DNA of 50,839 nt from Alphaproteobacteria bacterium (GCA_015231605.1 JADGBG010000009.1:1-50839), one strand, 5' to 3'; shown: positions 38,801 through 45,808, counted from the first letter of the stretch. Notes: a model not told the origin generated them from the sequence alone. Translations and numbers: made by a program.

Positions 38801-39325
38801 GGCGTGAACGACCGCTATCACATCGAAAACATCGAACGCGCCGCCGACGCCATCGTATGGTGTTGCGACGAGGCACCGGGTTTCCAGCCTTCACGTCCCG
38901 GGGACAAGGCTTTCGTCGGCAACGTGGTGCAGGCCATGCGGGCCTACGGCGCGGGTGAACTGGGAGAGACCGCCATCGGCCTGGACGAGGTCGACCGCGT
39001 CATCGCCATCGGTTCGGACATGATGATGAAGGCCGTGGCGGATGCGCGGGGAGGGGTGCTCAAGGCCTTTCTCAAGCCCGGCCACACGGCGCTGGGGTCC
39101 ATCAATTCCCCAATGCAGTGCATGATGAAGGAAATCTGCGCCCAGTGCCTCAACCGCCACGTCGACCCCGAAAGCGGCGAGACGCGCGTGGTGTTCAGTT
39201 GTTTCAACCAGGATCAGCCGCTGGATGCGGTCGACTTCGCCACATTGAATTCCCGCTTGCGCCAGAACGCGGTGTCGGAAAAACTGACTGCGGCCTGGAT
39301 ACGGCATTGTCAGGAGGAACCATGA
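35879..39325 (+). CDS. Giant single-chain flavin / iron-sulfur pyridine nucleotide oxidoreductase
   Basis: A 1148-residue soluble protein with several redox modules. After an unassigned N-terminal part (1-215) comes a Cys-rich region: C221, C233-x2-C236-x7-C244, C268, and C300-x7-C308-x2-C311-x3-C315, able to hold iron-sulfur clusters as in the GltD/dihydropyrimidine dehydrogenase group. A dinucleotide-binding domain starts at TVLVVGLGPAGAALSHHL (about 369), with a second one at VVIGGGLTAIDTA. The last 300 residues resemble the ferredoxin-NADP reductase/DHOD electron-transfer subunit: FRPGQFFRLQN, LLAGGGLGNAVLF, and near the end C-x5-C-x2-C followed by VVFSCF as a 2Fe-2S site. The parts correspond to those of NfnB plus NfnA. 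ATG at 35879 has AAAGGGG upstream. Substrates unknown. Confidence 0.8.
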   Translation: MALTLGFGLTFEDLYDDVALARVDGAFLDRLPGGLRDRLRAARADADGMETKAEADLLLDLAPHLDAFMGALFGIGDALAAVSRMHADLDGLYACKRLFVQRRALKGKSQADAEVLDGPALEAALAPKLGGRLTQFSFARAVMDWDGDDAALALDYALWATLSDAGRARHADDILFRQPGHPDFQNLVRADETEVAGVKAVQFAPDRQIPRDGFALTDPGCDLVGALDQAHYCVLCHDRGKDSCSHGIRDKATGAFQKNPLGVTLAGCPLGEKISEMHAAMIKGHAVAAVALVAVDNPLCAGTGHRICNDCMKACIYQKQDPVNIPEAETRALKTVLELPWGFEIYALLTRWNPLNLRRPLPRPATGYTVLVVGLGPAGAALSHHLMQDGHAVVAVDGAKIEPLEPALSGMRVDGTRAPFEPVRDFADIREPLDARVMAGFGGVAEYGITVRWDKNFLKVMRLVLERRRAFRMYGGVRFGAQLTRDAAHDLGFDHVALCLGAGKPTVLDMENNLARGVRQASDFLMALQLTGAAEPDNLANLQLRLPAVVIGGGLTAIDTATEALAYYVKQVEKFLARYDVLEAKLGREVLRARWTAEDHAVAEEFLTHGRAVRYERARARAQRRKPDFAPLLDQWGGATIAYRRRMVDAPSYTLNHEEIEKAMEQGVRFAELLSPTGVEVDEHGWARSITLEIQEMGDDGRPHGTGRRVSLPARAVLVAAGTKPNTVLSREDPDFCARDGKFFRAVDEGGTPAKPERSAKPKDVRVLLDATPGRTMSFFGDLHPSFAGNVVKAMASAKQGYPAVSAALAKAAASGVPFADLVAKLDAGLRATVARVERLTPNIVEVVVNAPFAARAFRPGQFFRLQNYEALAPLKRGTHMMMEGMALTGAWVDRDAGLVSLIVLEMGGSSSLVAHLKPDEPVILMGPTGAPTETPGGETVLLAGGGLGNAVLFSIGQALRAAGSRVLYFAAYKGVNDRYHIENIERAADAIVWCCDEAPGFQPSRPGDKAFVGNVVQAMRAYGAGELGETAIGLDEVDRVIAIGSDMMMKAVADARGGVLKAFLKPGHTALGSINSPMQCMMKEICAQCLNRHVDPESGETRVVFSCFNQDQPLDAVDFATLNSRLRQNAVSEKLTAAWIRHCQEEP

Positions 39326-40269
39326 CCGCGCTTCTCGCAGATATCGGCGGCACCCACGCCCGCTTCGCCGTGATGGACGATCAAGGAAAGACGTCGCACG
39401 AAACGGTGTTCCCCACGTCCGAGCACGCCACCATGTGCGGCGCGGTGCGGTCCTATCTGGCGGATCTGCCCCATGACCAACGCCCGCACCGCGGCGCCTT
39501 CGCGGTGGCGTGTCCGGTGCACGGCGACCGGGTGCAATTCACCAACCTGGACTGGGCGTTTTCCATCCGTTCCGTGACGGACCAGTTGGGTTTGATGCAA
39601 TTGAACGTCGTTAACGACTTCGCCGCCATCGCCCACGCCTTGCCGGCGTTGGCCGTGCGCGGCAGCCGCCCCATCGGCGGGGGGCAGGTGGTGAAGGACC
39701 TGCCCATGGCGGTTCTCGGCCCGGGCACGGGGCTTGGGGTTTCCGGGTGGATTCCCAGCGGGGCCGGGGGCGTGGTTTTGGATACCGAGGGTGGGCACGT
39801 GACGCTGGCCGCCCGCACCGACGAGGAGGCGGCGGTTGTGGATATCCTGCGCGGCCGGTTCGGCCACGTATCCGCGGAACGCGCCATTTCCGGTCCCGGA
39901 CTCATGAACCTGTATCAGGCCCTGTGCGCGATCGAAGGCGTTCAGGAGCAGGATCACCAGCCCCAGGACATCACCACCCACGCCCATGCCGATCCCAAAA
40001 GCATCGAAGCCCGGACCGTGGGGATGTTCTGCGGCTTCCTCGGCACCGTCGCGGGGGACTTGGCGCTGAGTCTGGGCGCGCGCGGAGGAGTGTTCATCGC
40101 CGGCGGCATCCCCGGAAAGCTGGGGTCGGCGTTCGACGAATCGTGCTTCCGCGCCCGGTTCGAGGACAAAGGCCGGTTTTCGGAATACCTGGCCGCCATC
40201 CCCACCTTGTTGATCACCAACCCCAACCCCGCGTTTCTCGGGCTGGCGGCGATGTTGACGCATCAGTAG
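39322..40269 (+). CDS. glk: Glucokinase
   Basis: A 315-residue enzyme of the Glk family (not ROK) that phosphorylates glucose with ATP. The phosphate-1 motif is LLADIGGTHARFAV, the sugar site includes LNVVNDFAAIAHALP with the catalytic Asp, and the adenosine side has VLGPGTGLGVSG. A Glu/His-containing segment ISGPGLMNLYQAL matches the family. Its ATG overlaps the stop of the large oxidoreductase gene (ATGA), with CAGGAGGAACC upstream, so the two are translationally coupled. Sugar entry and redox balancing in one transcript is notable. The end overlaps that of the opposing cyclase gene by seven bases. Confidence 0.94.
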   Translation: MTALLADIGGTHARFAVMDDQGKTSHETVFPTSEHATMCGAVRSYLADLPHDQRPHRGAFAVACPVHGDRVQFTNLDWAFSIRSVTDQLGLMQLNVVNDFAAIAHALPALAVRGSRPIGGGQVVKDLPMAVLGPGTGLGVSGWIPSGAGGVVLDTEGGHVTLAARTDEEAAVVDILRGRFGHVSAERAISGPGLMNLYQALCAIEGVQEQDHQPQDITTHAHADPKSIEARTVGMFCGFLGTVAGDLALSLGARGGVFIAGGIPGKLGSAFDESCFRARFEDKGRFSEYLAAIPTLLITNPNPAFLGLAAMLTHQ

Positions 40270-42134
40270 GACTGATCGTCGGTCCACATTTCCGGCGCGA
40301 AGTGGATCACCCGATTGCGGCCCTGTTCCTTGGCCTCGTAGAGCGCCACGTCGGCGAACTTGAGGGCCTGCCAGAAGGTGTCCGCGTCCTTGGGGTATTC
40401 CGCCGAGCCGATGGAGATGGTCTTCTTCAGCTTGGTTCCGGCGGTGATGATCTCCATGCTTTCGATGGTGGAGCGGATCTTTTCCGCGACCTCTTGTGCA
40501 GGCGTGCCGACCGTATCCACCAAGACCACCAGGAATTCCTCGCCGCCGAAACGGATCACCATGTCCGACGCCCGCACGGTTTGGCGCAGGACCTTGGCCA
40601 GCGCCTTGATCACGTCGTCGCCGGCGTCGTGGCCGTAGGTATCGTTCACCATCTTGAAGTGGTCGAGGTCCAGCATCATGATGGTCAAACCGATCTGACG
40701 CCGGTCCGCGTTGGCCACCAGGGTGTCGATGTATTCTTCCAGGAAGCGGCGGTTGTTGAGGCCTGTCATCGGATCGCGCAGGCTGGATTCCTTCAATGTC
40801 GCCATCAGTCGCTTGGTTTCCAGCACCGGCGCGGCTTCGCGCAGGTAGACCTTGATGAACGGCACCTGCGCCAGCGTGTCGATGCCGCATCCGGGCTTGG
40901 CGATCAACTGCACCACGTTTCCGACGGATCCCGCCTGGATCACCGGAATGCAGACGTAGCGGTATGAATCGCAGCCTTCGGGCGGCCGGAAGGAATAGCA
41001 GATGTCCGGATCCGAAATGCCGTCGATCACATGGCCCGTGCGCCGCGCGCGGCAACCGTCGCCGCGCACCAGGATCTGCGGGTCGCACCATTTGCACCCC
41101 CCGCCCAGTTCGCCGTCGACGATGGTGGGAACCATCTGGTTCTTCTTTTGCGGATCGATTTCGTAGATGGAGTATTCGGTCACGCCGTAGTCGGTGGCGA
41201 TGACGCGCGCCAGACGCTGGAGGATTTCCTCCTTGCTTTCGTCTTCTTCGATGGCCTGCTTGAAGATGGACGCGCGGGTCAGTCCGTCCACCATGTCGGT
41301 GGTGGCGTCGAGCAGGTTTTCCCCCGGCTGCGGCGCGCGGTTGGTCAGTCGCGCGACATTCGCGCCGATGGCGTTGAGGCCTTCGTCGAGGAACGCCAGG
41401 AGCCGGTTCATGTCCTGGGCGATCTGGCCCATTTCATCGTCGGTGATCTTCTTCACCTTGGTCGTGAAGTCGCCGTCGAGGGCCTTGTGCACCGCCTTCT
41501 TGACGTTGTCGGCGGTGAGGGACAGCGGGCGGATCAGGCGGCTCACCAGCAGCAGGGCGGCCAGGGTGAACAGGGCGACGGTGCCGATGATGCCGGACAC
41601 GGTCAGGATCGCCTTGTCCTTGAGGTTGCCGATGGACATGGAAATGGTCACCGCGCCCAACACGTCGCCTTCCTTGACCTCGTGGCATTCCAGGCAGTTG
41701 GGCGAGCCGTGAGCCGTGGCGGTGAACGGAATGGTGCCGCGAAAGAACGTGTCGCCCGCTTTTTCCACCACTTCGTAGCGGGCCTGGCCGTCGGTCAACA
41801 CCTGCTTTTCGATTTCGTCGGTGGTCATTTCGGTCGCAGTGCCTTCGCCGAACTGCCCGACCACGTGGTGGGAGCGCACGACACGGGCGCCGGACAGACC
41901 CTGAACCTCGACAAGGCGCTTGAGGAAACCTTCGCGCTGGTCGATGACGCCGTTGATCATGCTTTCCGTCAGGCCCACCCGCACGATTTCCGCCGCCGTG
42001 CGGATGTGGTCGGTGGAAGACGCGATGGAAAACGTCCGGAACGCATACAGATTGATCGCCACCAGCATGATGATCAGACCTGTCGAGATCAGGGCGAAAG
42101 AGGTCGTGACTTTGGTGTTGAGCTTCATGATCAT
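40263..42134 (-). CDS. Membrane diguanylate cyclase with a periplasmic c-type heme motif
   Basis: A 623-residue sensor. Two membrane helices (about 12-32 and 176-198) bracket a periplasmic domain (33-175) that carries C147-L-E-C150-H151, a CxxCH heme-attachment motif, in a Tll0287/DUF3365-like setting. A HAMP region (198-250), a GAF-like domain (about 295-440) and a GGDEF domain (452-615) follow. The active site is G530-G-E-E-F534 and the inhibitory site R521-A-S-D524 is intact, so it should make c-di-GMP with product inhibition. The GAF part is rich in Cys (347, 350, 361, 379, 388, 395, 416), which may form a second redox or metal site. The start is ATG at 42134 or 42128. It likely senses redox state or gas. 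Confidence 0.88.
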   Translation of the reverse strand: MIMKLNTKVTTSFALISTGLIIMLVAINLYAFRTFSIASSTDHIRTAAEIVRVGLTESMINGVIDQREGFLKRLVEVQGLSGARVVRSHHVVGQFGEGTATEMTTDEIEKQVLTDGQARYEVVEKAGDTFFRGTIPFTATAHGSPNCLECHEVKEGDVLGAVTISMSIGNLKDKAILTVSGIIGTVALFTLAALLLVSRLIRPLSLTADNVKKAVHKALDGDFTTKVKKITDDEMGQIAQDMNRLLAFLDEGLNAIGANVARLTNRAPQPGENLLDATTDMVDGLTRASIFKQAIEEDESKEEILQRLARVIATDYGVTEYSIYEIDPQKKNQMVPTIVDGELGGGCKWCDPQILVRGDGCRARRTGHVIDGISDPDICYSFRPPEGCDSYRYVCIPVIQAGSVGNVVQLIAKPGCGIDTLAQVPFIKVYLREAAPVLETKRLMATLKESSLRDPMTGLNNRRFLEEYIDTLVANADRRQIGLTIMMLDLDHFKMVNDTYGHDAGDDVIKALAKVLRQTVRASDMVIRFGGEEFLVVLVDTVGTPAQEVAEKIRSTIESMEIITAGTKLKKTISIGSAEYPKDADTFWQALKFADVALYEAKEQGRNRVIHFAPEMWTDDQSY

Positions 42135-42208
42135 TTTTCGGCTTTTGCCGTTCTCCCCCAGATGGTCGGGGCATCATAAACCCGCCTCGGGAAATTGCAC
42201 AACACCGA

Positions 42209-42321
42209 AAAAGCGCGGCGCGGCTGGTCAGGGTTTCCGCGTCCTTGCCGTGGCCGGGCGCGATGGCGATGGCGATGCTGACACCGACCTGCAACGTGTT
42301 TCCGGCGTGGGTGAACGGCTG
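42209..42321 (-). pseudogene. Remnant of a GGDEF domain
   Basis: Read on the minus strand from 42321, the codons give QPFTHAGNTLQVGVSIAIAI followed by APGHGKDAETLTSRAALF. This is the standard C-terminal part of a GGDEF domain, where the conserved order is F..G..L.V..SIGIA.....G.DAE.L...AD.A. The match ends abruptly in a sequence that is not ALYxAK and there is no gene on either side that it could belong to. The frame stays open to 42294 only by chance and runs on antisense into the neighbouring cyclase. It appears to be what is left of a third cyclase gene, perhaps lost when the adjacent cyclase was inserted or rearranged. Confidence 0.7.
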
Positions 42322-42381
42322 TCCGACGCGCTGAAGGCCGGCATGTGGAATTCTCGAGGCGTTCAGGCGTATGGCAAGGTC

Positions 42382-42400
42382 AATGTCCGCTGTTAGGGGC
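42382..42400 (+). repeat. 19-base direct repeat, left copy
   Basis: AATGTCCGCTGTTAGGGGC. A near copy, AATGTCCGCTTTTTAGGGGC without the first base change, occurs at 45008-45026/27; the two flank the PAS-GAF cyclase gene. In this copy the TCCGCTG core pairs with CAGCGGA on its right. Confidence 0.6.
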
Positions 42401-42473
42401 TGCAGCGGACGTCATTGAGTGTCGGTAAAAAAAAGTCGCTTCGTGATCCAGGACGGACATCACGTCTCGTATG

Positions 42474-44867
42474 TCAGTTTCCGGCCGCCACTACGCGATT
42501 ACGGCCACTTGCCTTTGCGGTATACAATGCCTTGTCTGCTTCCCGCAGGCAGGCGTGCTGGTCCTCGCCATCAATGGGAATGGTGGCCACTCCGCAGGAA
42601 ATGGTGAGTTGGGGCAAGGGTTTTCCGCCGTAATGGATTTCGCGGGATTCAACCGCCTTGCGAATTTCCTCCCCCTTGGCGGTGGCGCCTTCCTTGTCCA
42701 ATCCGACGAAAACCAAGGCGAATTCCTCGCCGCCGTAGCGGCAGGGTAGGTCCTGGCTTCGGCAATTTTCACGCAAGATATTGGCAATTTCCTTGAGCAC
42801 CACGTCACCGGCATCATGGCCGTAGGTGTCGTTGAAGCCCTTGAAATGGTCCGCGTCCACCAACAGGATGGAAATGGGATCGCCACTGCGTTGAGAACGG
42901 CGAATTTCCAATTCCACGGTTTCGTCGAAGAAGCGACGGTTAAACAGTTTCGTCATCGGGTCACGAATGGATTCTTGTCTAAGCTTTTCGCGCAGTTGCA
43001 GGTTGGAAACGGCGACGCCCAGACGATCGGAAACCGCCGATAAGACGTCCATGTTGCGCTGTAAGCGCGCGCGGTGATGTTCGGCCGTCATCTCGATCCC
43101 TGGCGGCGCGTAGAGGGACAGCAACCCAATGATGCCGTCACGGGTGGACACGGGCAGACACACGGCATGATCCAAGGCCACATCCTTGATATGGGGACAA
43201 ACCAGGTGGTCCTCGCCCGTTTCCAAAACCTTGGTTTCACCCTGGCGCATGGCCCAGCAGTCGCCGACTTTGAAATAGTCTTCTCCTTCGTATTGCCCAC
43301 CCCATTTCGCGCAGAGCTCCAACACGTTGCCGTTTTCCACGCTGAAATAGCCTCCCACTTCCATCGGAAACAGGATCGCGCAGAACTTCGCCACCGCATC
43401 GAACAATTCGTCCTGGCTTTCGGCGGACTGAAAATAGCCATTCATTTTGTTAAGCTGGGAATTGACCCCGTTCATGGCGTCGAGCGCGCTGACGCGCATG
43501 GATAAATCTTCGTTTAATTTGCGCAGTTCTTCTGCGCTGCGCTTTTGCTCGCTGATATCGCGGATCACCCCTGTAAACATGTTTCGCCCACCCACGGTGA
43601 TGTGGTTGACGGACAAAAGCATGGGGAACTCTTCGCCGTCCCTGCGTCTGCCGGTGACTTCGCGGCCTTTGCCAATGACCTTTTTGATGCCGGTATTGAC
43701 GTAGGCCGAGATGTAACGGTCATGGTTGGATTGATAGGGGTCGGGCATCAGCATCTTGACGTTTTGTCCGATCATTTCGTCAAGACGGTAACCGAACATG
43801 GTTTCCGTGGCCGGGTTGGCGTCTTCGACGATGCCCTGTTCGTTGATGGTGACGATGGCTTCGGTGGCGCCGCTCAAAATGGCGCGCCCGCGCGCTTCGC
43901 TTTCGCGGAGGGTGGTTTCAGCCTCTAAGCGCTGTTTTTCCAGACGCAGGGTGATTATCAAATTGGAGCACGTCACCAGGAACGGTTGGAGAAATTCGAT
44001 GAGTTCCTCGCTGTAGCCACCCGGTCGGTTGGCGATGCCCACCATGCCGACGAACTCCTCACGTGAAAAGAACGGCAAGCCCAGGAATGCGTTCAGCGCC
44101 GGATGGCCTTCGGGCAGGCCGCCGCTGCGCGGGTCGTTGGCGGGGTCGTTGGATAGCACGGGTTTGCAGGTCGTCATGACCTTGCCGAATAAGGTCTCGG
44201 TGTTGGTGAACTTCAGGCCTTCGGGTACTTTTTCCTCATAGAAACGCTGCGTTTCATCGTTCCAGGCAATATTGGTGATGGCGTGTGTCGTCAGGATGGG
44301 GGCATTGCTGTCGTCGTATCCGATTTCTCCAATGAACCCATATTCGCTTTGCGTTAGAGACAGCAGTTCATTGAGAAGCTTTTCAAACACAATCCCAGGC
44401 TTGATATTGCGCGAGATTTCCTGTTGCGCGGTGGTGATGGCCTGGAGGAGTTGGCGGTAGCCCTGTTGCACGGTGATATCACGCACAACGCCGGTAAACA
44501 TGCGCCGCCCACCGACCTGCATTTCCGATACCGCCAGTTCGAAGGGGAACAAACTGCCGTCCTTGTGCCGCCCCATGACTTCGCGGCCCACGCCGATGAC
44601 GCGCTTTTCACCGGTTTCCAAATAGCGCGCTAGATAGCCATCATGCCTGGCGCGGTGGGGCTCGCCCATCAAGGTGGAAATATTCTTCCCGACCACCTCG
44701 TCCTGGCGGTATCCGAATAGCCTTTCCGCCGAGGGGTTGAAGCTTTCGATCACGCCGGTTTCGTCGATGGTAATGATGCCGTCGGCAACCGTCTCGAACA
44801 TCGACTGAAAACGGATGTCCGCGTCGGAGCGGTCCTTTCGATGCTTTTGTGACTTGGAGGTAGTCAT
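42474..44867 (-). CDS. Diguanylate cyclase with two FixL-like PAS domains and two GAF domains
   Basis: A 797-residue soluble protein: PAS1 (18-132), GAF1 (140-310), PAS2 (325-440), GAF2 (455-625), GGDEF (635-795). The catalytic motif is G712-G-E-E-F716 and the I-site is R703-S-Q-D706. Both PAS domains follow the heme-binding PAS of FixL closely. PAS1 has RHDGYLARY with H75 and R81, and IGVGREV with R95, matching the heme ligand His200, Arg206 and Arg220 of Bradyrhizobium FixL. PAS2 has NHDRYISAY with H382, Ala388 in place of the second Arg, and R402. An oxygen- or redox-sensing cyclase is inferred. G+C is visibly lower than around it (26 of 60 in 44341-44400), and direct repeats flank it, so transfer is likely. 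Confidence 0.87.
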   Translation of the reverse strand: MTTSKSQKHRKDRSDADIRFQSMFETVADGIITIDETGVIESFNPSAERLFGYRQDEVVGKNISTLMGEPHRARHDGYLARYLETGEKRVIGVGREVMGRHKDGSLFPFELAVSEMQVGGRRMFTGVVRDITVQQGYRQLLQAITTAQQEISRNIKPGIVFEKLLNELLSLTQSEYGFIGEIGYDDSNAPILTTHAITNIAWNDETQRFYEEKVPEGLKFTNTETLFGKVMTTCKPVLSNDPANDPRSGGLPEGHPALNAFLGLPFFSREEFVGMVGIANRPGGYSEELIEFLQPFLVTCSNLIITLRLEKQRLEAETTLRESEARGRAILSGATEAIVTINEQGIVEDANPATETMFGYRLDEMIGQNVKMLMPDPYQSNHDRYISAYVNTGIKKVIGKGREVTGRRRDGEEFPMLLSVNHITVGGRNMFTGVIRDISEQKRSAEELRKLNEDLSMRVSALDAMNGVNSQLNKMNGYFQSAESQDELFDAVAKFCAILFPMEVGGYFSVENGNVLELCAKWGGQYEGEDYFKVGDCWAMRQGETKVLETGEDHLVCPHIKDVALDHAVCLPVSTRDGIIGLLSLYAPPGIEMTAEHHRARLQRNMDVLSAVSDRLGVAVSNLQLREKLRQESIRDPMTKLFNRRFFDETVELEIRRSQRSGDPISILLVDADHFKGFNDTYGHDAGDVVLKEIANILRENCRSQDLPCRYGGEEFALVFVGLDKEGATAKGEEIRKAVESREIHYGGKPLPQLTISCGVATIPIDGEDQHACLREADKALYTAKASGRNRVVAAGN

Positions 44868-44994
44868 GGCAATCGTTCATCCAAGGTTTTATATCCCAGA
44901 ACGGTATACCTGTTTTTTTCAAAAATCCATCCGTCAGGTAATGGCTATAAAAAGAAGTTTCCAGAAGCCCCCGCACAGGTCCGCGTCCCTACGC

Positions 44995-45021
44995 AAAGCG
45001 GAAGTCGAATGTCCGCTTTTT
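44995..45021 (+). terminator. Terminator-like hairpin without an upstream gene
   Basis: AAAGCGGA (44995-45002) pairs perfectly with TCCGCTTT (45012-45019), followed by more T. By form it is an intrinsic terminator for plus-strand transcription, yet no plus-strand gene lies within the previous 4.7 kb. It could close a small RNA, or be a mobile repeat remnant, since it overlaps the right 19-base repeat. Confidence 0.45.
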
Positions 45022-45027
45022 AGGGGC
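45008..45027 (+). repeat. 19/20-base direct repeat, right copy
   Basis: AATGTCCGCTTTTTAGGGGC. It matches the left copy at 42382-42400 except for a G versus T change and one extra T. The pair brackets the PAS-GAF cyclase gene. Confidence 0.6.
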
Positions 45028-45099
45028 GCGAAATTCCATATGAACCGTCGAAGAGCCTTTTTGTCTCCAGGGTAAGTTGAGCGTGCGGCACAAACAATC

Positions 45100-45131
45100 A
45101 GCCCCCGCAACGTGTTCGGGTTGCGGGGGCT
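45100..45131 (-). terminator. Inverted repeat after grxD
   Basis: AGCCCCCGCAA (45100-45110) pairs with TTGCGGGGGCT (45121-45131), a very stable 11-base stem with a 10-base loop, 41 bases after the grxD stop on the minus strand. The T run after it is short (TGATTGTTT), so termination is likely but not certain. Confidence 0.6.
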
Positions 45132-45171
45132 GGCGTGCGCTTGGCCGGGTGAATGTCCCGGCGGTCCCGGA

Positions 45172-45510
45172 TCAGACGTTTTCGTAGGCGATGCCCTTGG
45201 CGTCGAACAGCTTTTGCAGTTCGCCGGTGGAATACATTTCGCGCACGATGTCGCAGCCGCCGACGAACTCGCCCTTGATGTAAAGCTGCGGGATGGTCGG
45301 CCAATTGGAGAACGCCTTGATGCCTTCGCGGACTTCCATGTCCTGCAAAACATCGACGCCCTTGAACTTGACCTTCATCTGGGACAGTACGCCCACCACG
45401 GCGGCGGAGAAGCCGCACTGAGGGAACATGGGGTTGCCCTTCATGTAGAGCAGAACGTCGTTGCCGTCGATGTCGGCCTGAATGCGGGCGAAAACGGGAT
45501 TGTCGGTCAT
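45172..45510 (-). CDS. grxD: Monothiol glutaredoxin, CGFS type (Grx4 family)
   Basis: A 112-residue protein with the CGFS active site (FPQCGFSAAVV), KGNPMFPQ before it and WPTIPQLYIKGEFVGGCDIV in the glutathione-binding half. CGFS glutaredoxins carry and hand over 2Fe-2S clusters and form cluster-bridged complexes with BolA proteins. The bolA gene lies directly upstream (28 bases), in agreement. The start has AAGGAAC. It is the last gene of the purQ-purL-bolA-grxD run. Confidence 0.96.
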   Translation of the reverse strand: MTDNPVFARIQADIDGNDVLLYMKGNPMFPQCGFSAAVVGVLSQMKVKFKGVDVLQDMEVREGIKAFSNWPTIPQLYIKGEFVGGCDIVREMYSTGELQKLFDAKGIAYENV

Positions 45511-45538
45511 ATCGTGGGGTTCCTTGTTAGCGCCGTCG

Positions 45539-45781
45539 TCAGGCGTCGTCTTCGGGGGCGGAGGTTTGCAGGCCCAGCGCGTGCAACGCGCCGTCCATGC
45601 TGCCCTTGAGCGCGGCGTAGACCATCTGGTGCTGCTGCACGCGGCTCTTGCCGGTGAAGGCCTTGGAAATCACGCGCGCGGAATAGTGGTCGCCGTCGCC
45701 GCGCAGATCCTCGATATGCACTTCGGCGTCGGGCAGGCCTTCCTTGATCAGGCGTTCGATTTCGGCGGCTTCCATGGCCAT
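45539..45781 (-). CDS. BolA family protein
   Basis: An 80-residue protein with the BolA fold: IERLIKEGLPDAEVHIEDL, then DGDHYSARVISKAFTGKSRVQ, then QHQMVYAALKGSM with the conserved His in RVQQHQMVY. The short length and the loop fit the BolA/IbaG group that partners with CGFS glutaredoxin in iron-sulfur sensing or delivery. It starts with AGGAGA six bases upstream, 27 bases after purL, and is followed by grxD. Confidence 0.95.
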   Translation of the reverse strand: MAMEAAEIERLIKEGLPDAEVHIEDLRGDGDHYSARVISKAFTGKSRVQQHQMVYAALKGSMDGALHALGLQTSAPEDDA

Positions 45782-45808
45782 GGGCGGGTCTCCTCGGTTC
45801 GTTCGGGC

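Larger units (their letters stand above)
42135..42473. other. Gap between the two cyclase genes
   Basis: This 339-base gap has no complete gene. It holds a decayed GGDEF fragment on the minus strand (42209-42321), a copy of a 19-base repeat (42382-42400) and a stem-loop TCCGCTG (42386-42392) / CAGCGGA (42403-42409). The promoter of the heme-motif cyclase must lie in its left end. Open frames on the plus strand here are antisense to these remnants. Confidence 0.7.
44868..45171. other. Gap between the PAS cyclase and grxD
   Basis: This 304-base stretch has no supported gene. It is AT-rich near the cyclase start and must contain that promoter. It holds the right copy of the 19-base repeat, an orphan terminator-like hairpin on the plus strand, and the inverted repeat that follows grxD. 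Short open frames here lack ribosome sites and family features. Confidence 0.65.

Noticed and set aside
35741-38821. A 1026-residue open frame on the minus strand
   Set aside because: It is antisense to the large oxidoreductase, rich in His, Arg and Gly with no domain; a shadow of high-GC codon bias.
41434-42294. A 286-residue open frame on the minus strand between the cyclases
   Set aside because: Only its first part is meaningful, as the GGDEF remnant; the rest is an out-of-frame shadow of the heme-motif cyclase.
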